NCBI RefSeq assembly: GCF_013283785.1
Contig: NZ_JABCPZ010000026.1
Coordinates: 1 to 64,000, forward strand
Source: Nonomuraea antri
GTDB lineage: Bacteria; Actinomycetota; Actinomycetes; Streptosporangiales; Streptosporangiaceae
Length of the DNA stretch: 64,000 nucleotides
Reading direction: 5' to 3'
The position numbers and the translations under genes are program-made. Under the pieces are notes generated by a model, which saw only the letters and a program-made list of their open reading frames with translations, made no database searches and was not told where the DNA came from. Below, one piece after another: positions 41,162 through 49,772 of this stretch. Position 1 is the stretch's first letter; the number at the start of each line of letters is the position of its first letter.

Positions 41162-44020
41162 GTGGCACCCAACCCCACGTTTCGATTGCTGGGCACTGTC
41201 GGTCTGTGGCGCGAGGGAAGGCACCTCGGTCCGGTCACCGGGCAGCAACGCGCCGTGCTCGCACTCCTGCTGCTCGATCGCGGCCATTCCGTGGCCGTGG
41301 ACCGCATGATCACCGCCCTCTGGGGGACCGCGCCGCCACGTACGGCGCGGAACTCCGTCCAGGTGCAGATCTCGCGGCTGCGCCGCTTCCTGTCGCCCCT
41401 GATCCACGCGCCCGTCCGGGCGGTGGGTCACGGCTACCGCCTGGACGTCCCGCCGGAGGAGGTCGACCTCTTCCGCTTCCGCGCGCTGGTCCAACGGGCC
41501 CGGCGGAGCGACGCGCAGGCCTCGCGGCGGCTGCTGGCGCAGGCGCTGGAGGAGTGGCAGGGCCAGGCGCTCGCGGACGTGGTCGGCGACTGGCTCGCGG
41601 ACGTCGTGGCCCCCAACCTGGAGAACGAGCGCCGTGACGTGATCGAGGAGCTGGCCAGGCTGGAGATCCACGCGGGCCTGCCGGCGGAAGCGGTGACCAG
41701 GCTGGCTCCGCTGCACGCCGCCGACCCGCTGCGCGAGGACACCGCCGCCCTGCTTCTCACCGCTCTGCACAGATCGGGCAGGCGCGCCGAGGCTCTGGAC
41801 CTGTTCCAGCGCGTACGCCGACGTCTCATCGACGAGCTCGGCATCGAGCCTGGAGCACCCCTCACCCGAGCGCATGAGGACACACTGCGCGACGCGCCGA
41901 GCGACGCGCGAAGTCAGGACCCGACCGGCGCGCCTCAAGAGCAGCGCGACAACGGCGTCTCGACGCCGCCGTTCGGCGTGAAGGCGCCTCGGCAGCTCCC
42001 CCCTGACAACGTTTACTTCTGCGGACGCGAGGCGGAACTCCGCGTGCTCGACGCCATGGTCCGCGAGGGCGCGGACAGTTCCGCCACCGCACCCGCGGTA
42101 GGCGTGATCACCGGCATCGGCGGCGTCGGAAAGACCGCGCTCGTCGTGCACTGGGCGCACCAGATGCAGGATCACTTCCCCGACGGGCAGCTCTACATCA
42201 ACCTGCGCGGGTTCGGCCCCTCCGGGACCCCGCTGGCGGCCGAGCACGCGCTGCAGACGTTCCTCGTGGCGCTGGGTGTGTCGCAGGCCCGCATCCCGGC
42301 CACGCAGGAGGCACAGCTCGGGCTGTTCCGCAGCCTGCTGGCCGGACGCCGGTTCCTGGTGCTGCTGGACAACGCCCGCGACGCGGACCAGGTCCGGTTA
42401 CTCCTGCCCAGTTCCCCCAGTTGCCTGGTCCTGGTGACGAGCCGGCACGAGCTCACCTCGCTCGTGGCGATGGAGGGCGCGCGACCGCTCAGCCTCGCCC
42501 CCCTCGACCACACGGGGTCGCGCAGGTTCATCGCCTTCCGGCTCGGCGACGACCGGATCGACCGGGAGCCGAAGGCCGTCGACCGGATCGTGCAGCGATG
42601 CGGCGGCCTGCCGCTGGCGCTGGCGACCCTCAGCGCCCGGGCGGTCATGCGGCCGCGGTTCGCCCTCGCCGATCTCTTCCCTCGCCGGTGGGAGACGGAG
42701 ACGGGCCTCGACCCCTTCGCCGTCGAGGACGCGGCGACGAACCTCCGGGCCGTGTTCTCCTGGTCTCACCAGGCCCTCGACGAGCCGGCCGCGGACCTCT
42801 TCCGGCTGCTCGGCCTGCACCCGAGCCCGGAGTTCTCGACCGCGGCCGCCGCCAGCCTCCGCGGATGCTCGATCAGCGAGGCGGGCCGGCTGCTGTCCCA
42901 TCTGGCCGAGGCGAACCTCATCACCGAGGTCTCGTTGGATCACCACGTCTTCCACGACCTGGTCTGGGCCTACGCGAACGAGCTCGCCCAGCGGGACGTG
43001 ACCGCGGAGCGGCGCTCGGCGGCGCTGGGCCGCATGCTCGCCCACTACCTGCACACGGCAGGCCGCGCCGATCTGCAGATCAACCGGAACCACCAGATGC
43101 CCTACAGTCTCGGTGTCGCCCCCGATGACGTCTCCGTCTCCGACATCGACGGCACCGCCCACGCGTTGGACTGGTTCCGGCGGGAGTACCTGACCATGAC
43201 CGCCGCCGTCGGCGTGGCGGCCGAGCACGGGTTCGACACGTTCACCTGGCAACTGACGCGCGTCCTGCGCACCTTCCTGTACCGCAACGGTCACTTCGAG
43301 GAGCAGGCCGAGCTGCACCGGCTGGCGCTGCGCTCGGCAACCGTGCTCAAGAACGCTTCCGCCCAGGCGTACTGCCTGTTCGGGCTGGGCCAGGCGCTCT
43401 GCCGCCTCCACCGCTTCGACGAGGCCGGCGAGGAGCTGCGCGCGGCCCAGGATCTCTACGCCGGCCTGGACGACCACATCGGCCAGGCCGCTGTGACCAC
43501 CCACCTGGGGGTTCTCCACGGGCAACGGGGGGATCTCGAGTCGGCGCTGGAGCTCTGCGAGCTGTCCCTGGAACACTCCCGCGCGGCCGGGCACCGGCCC
43601 GGGGAGGCGATGGCGCTGAACAACGTGGGCTGGTTCCGCGCTCTGCTGGGTGACTACGAGGGAGCCAGGCTCTACTGCGAGGAGGCGCTCGAGATACTGA
43701 GAAGCGTCGGGGACATCGTCGGGGAGAGCGCCACGCTCGACAGCCTCGGTTACATCCATCGAAGCCTGAAGCAGTACGAGAAGGCCATCGCCTGCTACGA
43801 ACAGACGCTGCTGCTGCGCCGAGGCCAGGAGCCGGTGTACGAGGCGGAGACGCTTCCCCAGCTCGCCGAGGCCCAGCTCGGCGCCGGCCTGCGCGAACAG
43901 GCCATCCAGACCCTGCGCCGCGCCCTGAGCATGCTGAGCGAGTACGGGCCGCGTGACGCGGAGGCGGTCCGAGCCAGGCTGGCCGAGCTGGAGGAGCAGG
44001 CGGACCCTGAGTCAGGCTGA
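41162..44020 (+). CDS. SARP/AfsR-type regulator with NB-ARC and TPR
   Basis: This is a 952-aa activator. Residues 1-95 are the OmpR-like winged helix (FRLLGTVGLWREGRHLG to VGHGYRLDVPPEEVDL). About 96-245 is the bacterial transcriptional activator domain (LEEWQGQALADVVGDWLADV, ending ELGIEPGAPL). About 280-560 is NB-ARC, with P-loop GIGGVGKTAL and FLVLLDNARDADQV. About 690-945 is a TPR array (ALNNVGWFRALLGDYEGARL). The start is GTG 41162, with TAAGG upstream. AfsR-like proteins activate antibiotic and sporulation genes on ATP binding. It could control the NRPS operon, but the distance (18 kb) makes that speculative. Confidence 0.92.
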   Translation: MAPNPTFRLLGTVGLWREGRHLGPVTGQQRAVLALLLLDRGHSVAVDRMITALWGTAPPRTARNSVQVQISRLRRFLSPLIHAPVRAVGHGYRLDVPPEEVDLFRFRALVQRARRSDAQASRRLLAQALEEWQGQALADVVGDWLADVVAPNLENERRDVIEELARLEIHAGLPAEAVTRLAPLHAADPLREDTAALLLTALHRSGRRAEALDLFQRVRRRLIDELGIEPGAPLTRAHEDTLRDAPSDARSQDPTGAPQEQRDNGVSTPPFGVKAPRQLPPDNVYFCGREAELRVLDAMVREGADSSATAPAVGVITGIGGVGKTALVVHWAHQMQDHFPDGQLYINLRGFGPSGTPLAAEHALQTFLVALGVSQARIPATQEAQLGLFRSLLAGRRFLVLLDNARDADQVRLLLPSSPSCLVLVTSRHELTSLVAMEGARPLSLAPLDHTGSRRFIAFRLGDDRIDREPKAVDRIVQRCGGLPLALATLSARAVMRPRFALADLFPRRWETETGLDPFAVEDAATNLRAVFSWSHQALDEPAADLFRLLGLHPSPEFSTAAAASLRGCSISEAGRLLSHLAEANLITEVSLDHHVFHDLVWAYANELAQRDVTAERRSAALGRMLAHYLHTAGRADLQINRNHQMPYSLGVAPDDVSVSDIDGTAHALDWFRREYLTMTAAVGVAAEHGFDTFTWQLTRVLRTFLYRNGHFEEQAELHRLALRSATVLKNASAQAYCLFGLGQALCRLHRFDEAGEELRAAQDLYAGLDDHIGQAAVTTHLGVLHGQRGDLESALELCELSLEHSRAAGHRPGEAMALNNVGWFRALLGDYEGARLYCEEALEILRSVGDIVGESATLDSLGYIHRSLKQYEKAIACYEQTLLLRRGQEPVYEAETLPQLAEAQLGAGLREQAIQTLRRALSMLSEYGPRDAEAVRARLAELEEQADPESG

Positions 44021-44054
44021 CAGACAGGGAGCGCGCTGCATGGGAGTGACGGGT

Positions 44055-44396
44055 TCAGCGCAGCCGGTCGAAGGTGCCCTTGGGAGCACCGTCGAAAGCG
44101 GCGCCGTCATCCTGCCGGCGGGCCAGGACTTGCGCGATCTCCTGCGGCGTGGCGGAGGAGTATTCGGGCCAGCGGTGCCAATGGTCGTGCGGGTAGCCGA
44201 GCAGCATGTTCAGTACGTTGACGACGGCGTTGTTCTGCTCGCCGGGATCGTCGGTGTGCGGCCACGTCCGCGCGATCCTGGAGATTTCTTCGCGGGTGAA
44301 GCCCATGAGAGTGTGAAACTCACAGTCGTCGAAGAACGGCCCGTCAACCGCCGCGTCCAGGCATTCCTTGATGACCTGCAGATCCCGATCGCTCAT
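44055..44396 (-). CDS. Hypothetical 113-aa protein
   Basis: The protein begins MSDRDLQVIKECLDAAVDGP, followed by FFDDCEFHTLMGFTREEISR. It is a compact soluble protein, with RTWPHTDDPGEQNNAVVNVL and LLGYPHDHWHRWPEYSSATP toward the end. The text is coherent and the composition normal, so it is real. I recognise no named family; similar unnamed proteins of about this size occur singly in actinomycetes. It converges on the SARP gene with only 34 bp between the stops. Confidence 0.75.
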   Translation of the reverse strand: MSDRDLQVIKECLDAAVDGPFFDDCEFHTLMGFTREEISRIARTWPHTDDPGEQNNAVVNVLNMLLGYPHDHWHRWPEYSSATPQEIAQVLARRQDDGAAFDGAPKGTFDRLR

Positions 44397-44615
44397 GCAC
44401 TCGATGATCTCCCACTTCGGCGCCCTCCGGCGCGGCACGCGGCAGAAGGACGCGGCCCTCGACAGAACGGTCGGCGGGATGCTCGTCATCCATGTGAAGG
44501 CCGGAAAGAAGAACGGAGCCAGCAGGATGGCCGTCACGGACATCACCATGCGTGCCGCCGTGGCGCATCGGGAAGGCAGGGGGCGTGGCAGCGGTGCGGG
44601 TCGTAGTATGCGGTG

Positions 44616-45107
44616 ATGGTCGCCTGGAAGGATTTCGCCGGGCAGTGCCCGAGAATCGCCCAGCTGTTCGCCCGCCGCCACGCCGCGACGGGCCACCTGT
44701 GCCTGCTGGCCACGCTCCGCTCCGACGGCTACCCCCGCATCAGCCCCATCGAGCCCGGCATCTTCGAGGGACGGCTGCTCCTCGTCGGCATGCCCGGCAC
44801 CACCAAGTTCCGCGACCTGGCTCGCGATCCGCGCTTCTGCCTGCACACCGCGACCGTCGACCCGTACGCCGGAGAAGGCGACGCCAAGCTGTGGGGCGTC
44901 GTCAGCGACGTGCGGGACGTGGAGCTGCACCGGCGCTTCGCCGACCACCTGTTCCAGGAGTCCGGGTTCGACCTGCGGGGGCAGGACTTCGACCCGTTCT
45001 TCGTCGCCGACCTGACCGGCGCCTCCTCGGTGGAGCTGATCGACGACCGGCTCACGATCACCAGCTGGAAGCCAGGCGAGGGCGAACGCGTGGTGCGCAA
45101 GACCTGA
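44616..45107 (+). CDS. Pyridoxamine 5'-phosphate oxidase-family FMN-binding protein
   Basis: This 163-aa split-barrel protein has ATGHLCLLATLRSDGYPRIS followed by PIEPGIFEGRLLLVGMPGTT and KFRDLARDPRFCLHT, the standard PNPOx-like pattern. Family members bind FMN or F420 and reduce or bind small molecules; the true PdxH is longer. The start may be GTG 44613 or ATG 44616 (no strong ribosome site). It stands alone, upstream of the Hsp90-like gene. Confidence 0.88.
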   Translation: MVAWKDFAGQCPRIAQLFARRHAATGHLCLLATLRSDGYPRISPIEPGIFEGRLLLVGMPGTTKFRDLARDPRFCLHTATVDPYAGEGDAKLWGVVSDVRDVELHRRFADHLFQESGFDLRGQDFDPFFVADLTGASSVELIDDRLTITSWKPGEGERVVRKT

Positions 45108-45150
45108 CCTCGGAACGTTCCTGGCCGGCCGTCGCGTTCTGCGGCCGGAG

Positions 45151-45165
45151 ATTGACCAGGTCAAT
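45151..45165. promoter_or_regulatory. Perfect palindrome upstream of the Hsp90-like gene
   Basis: ATTGACC-A-GGTCAAT is perfect over 15 bp, 29 bp before ATG 45194. TACGAT at 45182-45187 would place the transcript start at or next to the ATG, so the mRNA is probably leaderless; there is no ribosome site. The sequence is neither CIRCE nor HAIR, the usual heat-shock operators. Confidence 0.55.
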
Positions 45166-45193
45166 GTCATAACTTGACGCTACGATCTCCCGC

Positions 45194-47032
45194 ATGCCGG
45201 ACAATCAGCCCAAAAATGAGCACTCTTTTCAGGTTGACCTGCGCGGACTTGTCGATCTCCTGTCGCACCACCTTTACTCCAGCCCGCGCGTCTATCTGAG
45301 AGAGCTCCTGCAGAACGCGGTCGACGCGGTGACCGCGCGGCAGCGCGTGGACCCGAAGGCGCCCACCGCCATCCGGATCACCTTGGACGAGGCGGGGCTG
45401 CGGATCGACGACCCGGGCATCGGCTTGACGGAGGCGGACGTCCATCGCTTCCTGGCCACCATCGGCCGGTCCTCCAAGCGCGACGACCTGGAAGGGGCCC
45501 GGCGCGAGTTCCTCGGCCAGTTCGGCATCGGCCTCCTCGCCTGCTTCACCGTCGCCGAGCGGATCCAGGTGATCAGCCGGTCGGCCGCCGTCCCGGACGC
45601 GCCGGCCGTCGAGTGGCTGGCCACCTCCGACGGAACGTACTCGGTCCGGCGGCTCGCGCCGGATGAGCGGGCCGATCCGGGAACGACCGTCCGCCTGACG
45701 CCACGCGCGGGGGCCGAGCGGTGGTTCGCCCCGGACGTGGTCACCGGCCTCGCCCGCGACTTCGGCTCGCTGCTGCCGTACGAGGTGACGATCGACACGG
45801 GCGGGCGCACGATCCGCACCACGGACAGCCCGCCGGTGTGGGACCGCGACTTCGCTTCCGCGGCCGCACGCCGGGCCGCGCTGATCGAGTACGGCGAGCG
45901 GGTGCTCGGCTTCACCGCGCTCGACGTCGTCGAACTCGACGTGGAGCTGGCCGGCATCAGGGGCGCCGCCTACGTGCTGCCGCAGGCGGCGAATCCGGCC
46001 GACAGCGGCCGCCACCGCGTCTACCTGAAGGGCATGCTGCTCAACGACGCGACCACCGGCCTGCTCCCGGAATGGGCGTTCTTCGTCCGCTGCGTGATCG
46101 ACACGGACACGCTGCGCCCGACCGCGTCGCGTGAAGGTCTGTACGAGGACGAGACGCTGGTCGCGGTCCGCGAGGCGCTGGGGGTCCGGCTGCGTGACTG
46201 GCTCACCGGGCTGGCCGCGCAGGAGCCGCAGCGCCTGACCGCGTTCCTCGCCGTGCACAGCCTCGGGGTGAAGGCGATGGCCAGGCATGACGCCGAGCTG
46301 TTCCGGATCATGCTGCCGTATCTCACGTTGGAGACGACCGACGGCCAGGTCACGCTGGCCGAGGTCGCCGGCAGGCACCCGGTGATCCGGATCACGTCCA
46401 CGGTCGAGGAGTTCCGGCAGATCGCGCCGATCGCGTCCGCCCACGGCGTGGGGGTCGTCAACGGGGGTTACACCTACGACAGCGAGCTGGTCGCGCTGCT
46501 GCCCGAGGCGGTGCCGGGGGTGGTGGTCGAGGAGCTCGGCTCGGACGTGGTCACCGCCGCCCTCGACCCGGTGGACAGCACGGACGAGCTGGCCATGGCC
46601 GGTTTCATGACGACGGCACGCGCCACGCTCGACCCGCTGGGCTGCGACGTGATCCTTCGCGCGTTCTTCCCCGCGTCGGTGTCCGCGCTGCATCTGGACT
46701 CCCGCGAGGCGCGCAACGAGCGGACCCGCGCGGAGATCGCCGCCGACGCGGACGACCTCTGGAGCGAGATCCTGGGCTCGCTCAAGTCCTCCGAGCCGCG
46801 CGCGCGACTCGTGCTCAACCACCGCAGCCCGGTGGTCCGCAGGCTCGCCACGATCGGCGATCGCGCGCTGCTCGTCACCGCCGTCGAGTCGCTGTACGGC
46901 CAGGCGCTGCTGATGACGCACCGGCCCCTGCGGTCGGTCGACACCGCGCTGCTCAACCGAGCCTTCGACGAGCTGCTCGGCTGGGCCGCCCAGAACGTGA
47001 CCGAATCCACCGGAGAGGACGGCAAGGCATGA
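45194..47032 (+). CDS. HtpG-like Hsp90-family ATPase
   Basis: This 612-aa protein has the GHKL ATPase motifs YLRELLQNAVDAV (Asn box), IDDPGIGL and GQFGIGLLACFTV, then a middle domain with SREGLYEDETL, as in Hsp90. It is close to HtpG in length but lacks the typical HtpG C-terminal dimerisation sequence. Actinomycetes often carry this HSP90-family protein next to a TPR gene. It should be an ATP-driven chaperone or an Hsp90-like signalling ATPase. The stop overlaps the next start by 4 bp (ATGA), so the two products are made together. A perfect palindrome lies upstream. Confidence 0.88.
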   Translation: MPDNQPKNEHSFQVDLRGLVDLLSHHLYSSPRVYLRELLQNAVDAVTARQRVDPKAPTAIRITLDEAGLRIDDPGIGLTEADVHRFLATIGRSSKRDDLEGARREFLGQFGIGLLACFTVAERIQVISRSAAVPDAPAVEWLATSDGTYSVRRLAPDERADPGTTVRLTPRAGAERWFAPDVVTGLARDFGSLLPYEVTIDTGGRTIRTTDSPPVWDRDFASAAARRAALIEYGERVLGFTALDVVELDVELAGIRGAAYVLPQAANPADSGRHRVYLKGMLLNDATTGLLPEWAFFVRCVIDTDTLRPTASREGLYEDETLVAVREALGVRLRDWLTGLAAQEPQRLTAFLAVHSLGVKAMARHDAELFRIMLPYLTLETTDGQVTLAEVAGRHPVIRITSTVEEFRQIAPIASAHGVGVVNGGYTYDSELVALLPEAVPGVVVEELGSDVVTAALDPVDSTDELAMAGFMTTARATLDPLGCDVILRAFFPASVSALHLDSREARNERTRAEIAADADDLWSEILGSLKSSEPRARLVLNHRSPVVRRLATIGDRALLVTAVESLYGQALLMTHRPLRSVDTALLNRAFDELLGWAAQNVTESTGEDGKA

Positions 47033-49656
47033 ACGTCGCCGAGATCCGCGCTGCCCTGCGTCAGACCTACGCGTTGCCGCGCGGTCGCCAGAAGGCCGAA
47101 CGTCTGGAGCTGCTCACCACCGCGGCCAAGGCCACCGACGACCGGTCGCTGGAAGCCGAAGTGCTGCTCACCCTCATCCAGGCCTACGAGTACGGCGCCG
47201 AAGGTGACCGCATGCCGATCGCGTTCGGACGGCTCCTGCGGATCTACGACGACTTCCCGGCCGAGGTGGGCGCGTTCAGCCATGACATCCACTGGCAGCT
47301 CAAGTGGATGAGCTTCCACCTCATCGGCAACCCGGCCGTGCCGCTGGCGACCATCCACCGTTGGCTCGACGAGCTGCAGAACCGCTACCGGCAGCGCGGA
47401 TACAGCCCGCGCCCGATCCTCAGCCTGCGCTCGCTGCTGGCGCAGAACCTGGGCGACGAAGAAGCGGCCGCGGCGGCGATGGAGGCGTCGATCTCCGCTC
47501 CGCGCGACGAGATGTCCGACTGTGACGCCTGCGAGCGCAACGGCTGGGGCACCTGGCGGGCCAGGGCGGGTGACGACGCGGGGGCGCTGGAGCACTGGGC
47601 GCCGCTGATCGACGGCGAGCGGTCATGCATGGAGGAGCCGCACCGGGCCCTGGCCAGGGCGCTGCTCCCCCTGCTGCGCTCCGGACGGACCGAGGACGCG
47701 CGCAGCGCCTTCCTCAGGGGCTACTCGCTGGTCCGCCACAACGAGAACCTGCGCGAGCCGGTCGGCTACCACATCGAGTTCTGCGCGCTGACCGGCAACG
47801 AGGCGCGTGGCCTGGAGATCCTGAACGAGCACGCGTCCTGGCTCATGGAGCAGCACGGGGACGTCTCGCCCCGGGTCGGCTTCGTGAGCGGTGTCGTCGT
47901 GCTGCTGCGCCGTCTGACCACGCTGGGCCACGGCGGCATCAGGATCGGCGACCTGACTCTTGAGACGATTCTCGCCAGGCTCGAACAGGAGCTCAGCGAG
48001 CTGTGCGCCCGCTACGACACGCGTAACGGCAGCAGCGTGTTCAGCGAGCGCGTCGCCGAGCGCCTCGCCCGGGAGCCGTTGACGGACCGGCTGCCGCTCG
48101 GCGTCCCGGCGACGCTGCCGGCGCCGACCGACAGTGTGGCGCCGATCCAGGTGAAGGGCACCGGTTCCGGGCTCGACGAGCTGGTCGCGGAGGCGCGCCG
48201 CCTGTCCGAGATCCGCCATCCCCACGCCGACAGGGCGTGGGAACGCGTCGCGGCCGCCGGGCAGCCGCTGCCCGAGCTCGTGGCCGCGGAGGTCGCGTAC
48301 GCCAAGGCGCTCTCCGTCCTGGACTCGGACCCCGGCGCCGCCCACGACGCGCTGCTGGCCGTCGCCGAGAGCTTCGACCGGCTCGCCGACACCGCCAAGA
48401 ATCTGGCGGCACTCGCCGCCGCGGCCCTGGCGCGCTCCGAGGCCGGGGATCGGGCCGGAGGCGAGGCGATGGCGGCGAGCGTCACGGAGCGGGCGGAAAG
48501 CGCGTACGCGGCGGGAAGGCTCACCCCTGGCGAATACCTGACCGTGCGGAGAACCGCCCCCTTCATGGCGATGGCGGCGCTGCAACAGCTGGAGAACCCG
48601 GACGAGGCCGACCTCAAGGCCACCCACGCGCTGCTGGAGGCCGAACTCGCCCTGGCGGAGGAGCTCGCGGTGACCGAGCGCGCGGCCATGTACCACGACC
48701 TGCTGGCCCGGATCTCGTTCCCGCTCGGCGACGCGGACGGCGCGCGCGCCCATCTGCGGGCCGCCATGACCGGCTATCTCGAAGCCGAGCAGCCGTGGCG
48801 CGCCGCGCATCCCACCACGCTGCTCGGCGAGATCGCCCTCGGGAGCGACGATCCGAAGGCGGCGGAGGAGTTCGCGTCGAAGGCGATCGCGTACGGCGCC
48901 GATCTCGTCCCGCGCGAGCAGACCGCCCAGCTGAGCTCCCTGCTCGTCGAGGCCGTCTCGAGACAGCCCGGCAGGGAACGCGACCTGGTCGGCGCGGCGC
49001 TGACCGCGGCCGCCCGCTGGGACGGCCTGTCCGAACCCGACACCCTGCACAACACGTTCACGGCGGCGCGCGCCTACCACCATCTCGAAAGGCACCGCGA
49101 AGCGGCGGCGCTGTTCGAGGACGTGATCTCGAAGGTGGAGATCCCTTACGACGCGCCGGTCATCGCGATGACCCGGGGACAGTACGGCATCTCTCTACGC
49201 GAGCTGGGCCGCTACCGCGACGCCGCCGAGCAGTTCCTCAGAGGCGCGGAGCTGGTCCAGCATGACTCGGACCAGCGAGCCATGCATGCCGACCTGGCCT
49301 GGTCCGCCGCCGAAGCACTGCAGTACTCCGGGCAGAACGCGGAGGCGCTGCCCGCCTATCAGCGGGCGGCCGCGCTCTGGGCCGAGCTCGGCCGGCTCAC
49401 CCCGCGCGTCCGCTGTCTTCGGTCGGTGGCCTGGTTGCTGCACTCCGCGGACGAGCCCGACTCCGAGGAGCGCCAGGACGCGGAACGGCCCGGCGTCGCC
49501 GAGATGCGTGCCGTCCTCGCCGAACTGGAAGGGCTGGCCGAGCACAGCCCGTCCGACGAGGTGCCGGCCGAGCTCGCGGAGACGCGCAAGCAGCTCGAGC
49601 AGATGCTCACGGGCGACTTCGACGACGACTACAACTACTACGACGACGAGGACTAG
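47029..49656 (+). CDS. Large TPR-repeat protein, partner of the Hsp90-like protein
   Basis: This 875-aa all-helical protein has degenerate tetratricopeptide-like repeats throughout (for example LEAEVLLTLIQAYEYGAEGD, RYRDAAEQFLRGAELVQHDS and AEALQYSGQNAEALPAYQRA). It contains an N-terminal CDACERNGW Cys pair (near 164-167) and a very acidic tyrosine-containing tail (DFDDDYNYYDDED). It is co-translated with the Hsp90-like gene. TPR proteins commonly bind Hsp90 C-termini, so a client adaptor or co-chaperone role is the natural inference. Transcription probably ends in the 116-bp gap before 49773. Confidence 0.82.
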   Translation: MNVAEIRAALRQTYALPRGRQKAERLELLTTAAKATDDRSLEAEVLLTLIQAYEYGAEGDRMPIAFGRLLRIYDDFPAEVGAFSHDIHWQLKWMSFHLIGNPAVPLATIHRWLDELQNRYRQRGYSPRPILSLRSLLAQNLGDEEAAAAAMEASISAPRDEMSDCDACERNGWGTWRARAGDDAGALEHWAPLIDGERSCMEEPHRALARALLPLLRSGRTEDARSAFLRGYSLVRHNENLREPVGYHIEFCALTGNEARGLEILNEHASWLMEQHGDVSPRVGFVSGVVVLLRRLTTLGHGGIRIGDLTLETILARLEQELSELCARYDTRNGSSVFSERVAERLAREPLTDRLPLGVPATLPAPTDSVAPIQVKGTGSGLDELVAEARRLSEIRHPHADRAWERVAAAGQPLPELVAAEVAYAKALSVLDSDPGAAHDALLAVAESFDRLADTAKNLAALAAAALARSEAGDRAGGEAMAASVTERAESAYAAGRLTPGEYLTVRRTAPFMAMAALQQLENPDEADLKATHALLEAELALAEELAVTERAAMYHDLLARISFPLGDADGARAHLRAAMTGYLEAEQPWRAAHPTTLLGEIALGSDDPKAAEEFASKAIAYGADLVPREQTAQLSSLLVEAVSRQPGRERDLVGAALTAAARWDGLSEPDTLHNTFTAARAYHHLERHREAAALFEDVISKVEIPYDAPVIAMTRGQYGISLRELGRYRDAAEQFLRGAELVQHDSDQRAMHADLAWSAAEALQYSGQNAEALPAYQRAAALWAELGRLTPRVRCLRSVAWLLHSADEPDSEERQDAERPGVAEMRAVLAELEGLAEHSPSDEVPAELAETRKQLEQMLTGDFDDDYNYYDDED

Positions 49657-49772
49657 CGCGCCGGTCGGCGAGACCGCGGCGATTATCATCTTGATCACGA
49701 GAAAGGCACAGCGGCCGGCACCCGATGGGCGCCGGCGTGACCACGCCGCTGGCCGGCGGCTGAACGGGGCGG

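Noticed and set aside
45167..46921. 584-aa open frame on the minus strand
   Set aside because: It is the antisense of the Hsp90-like gene, which has clear GHKL motifs in the other direction.
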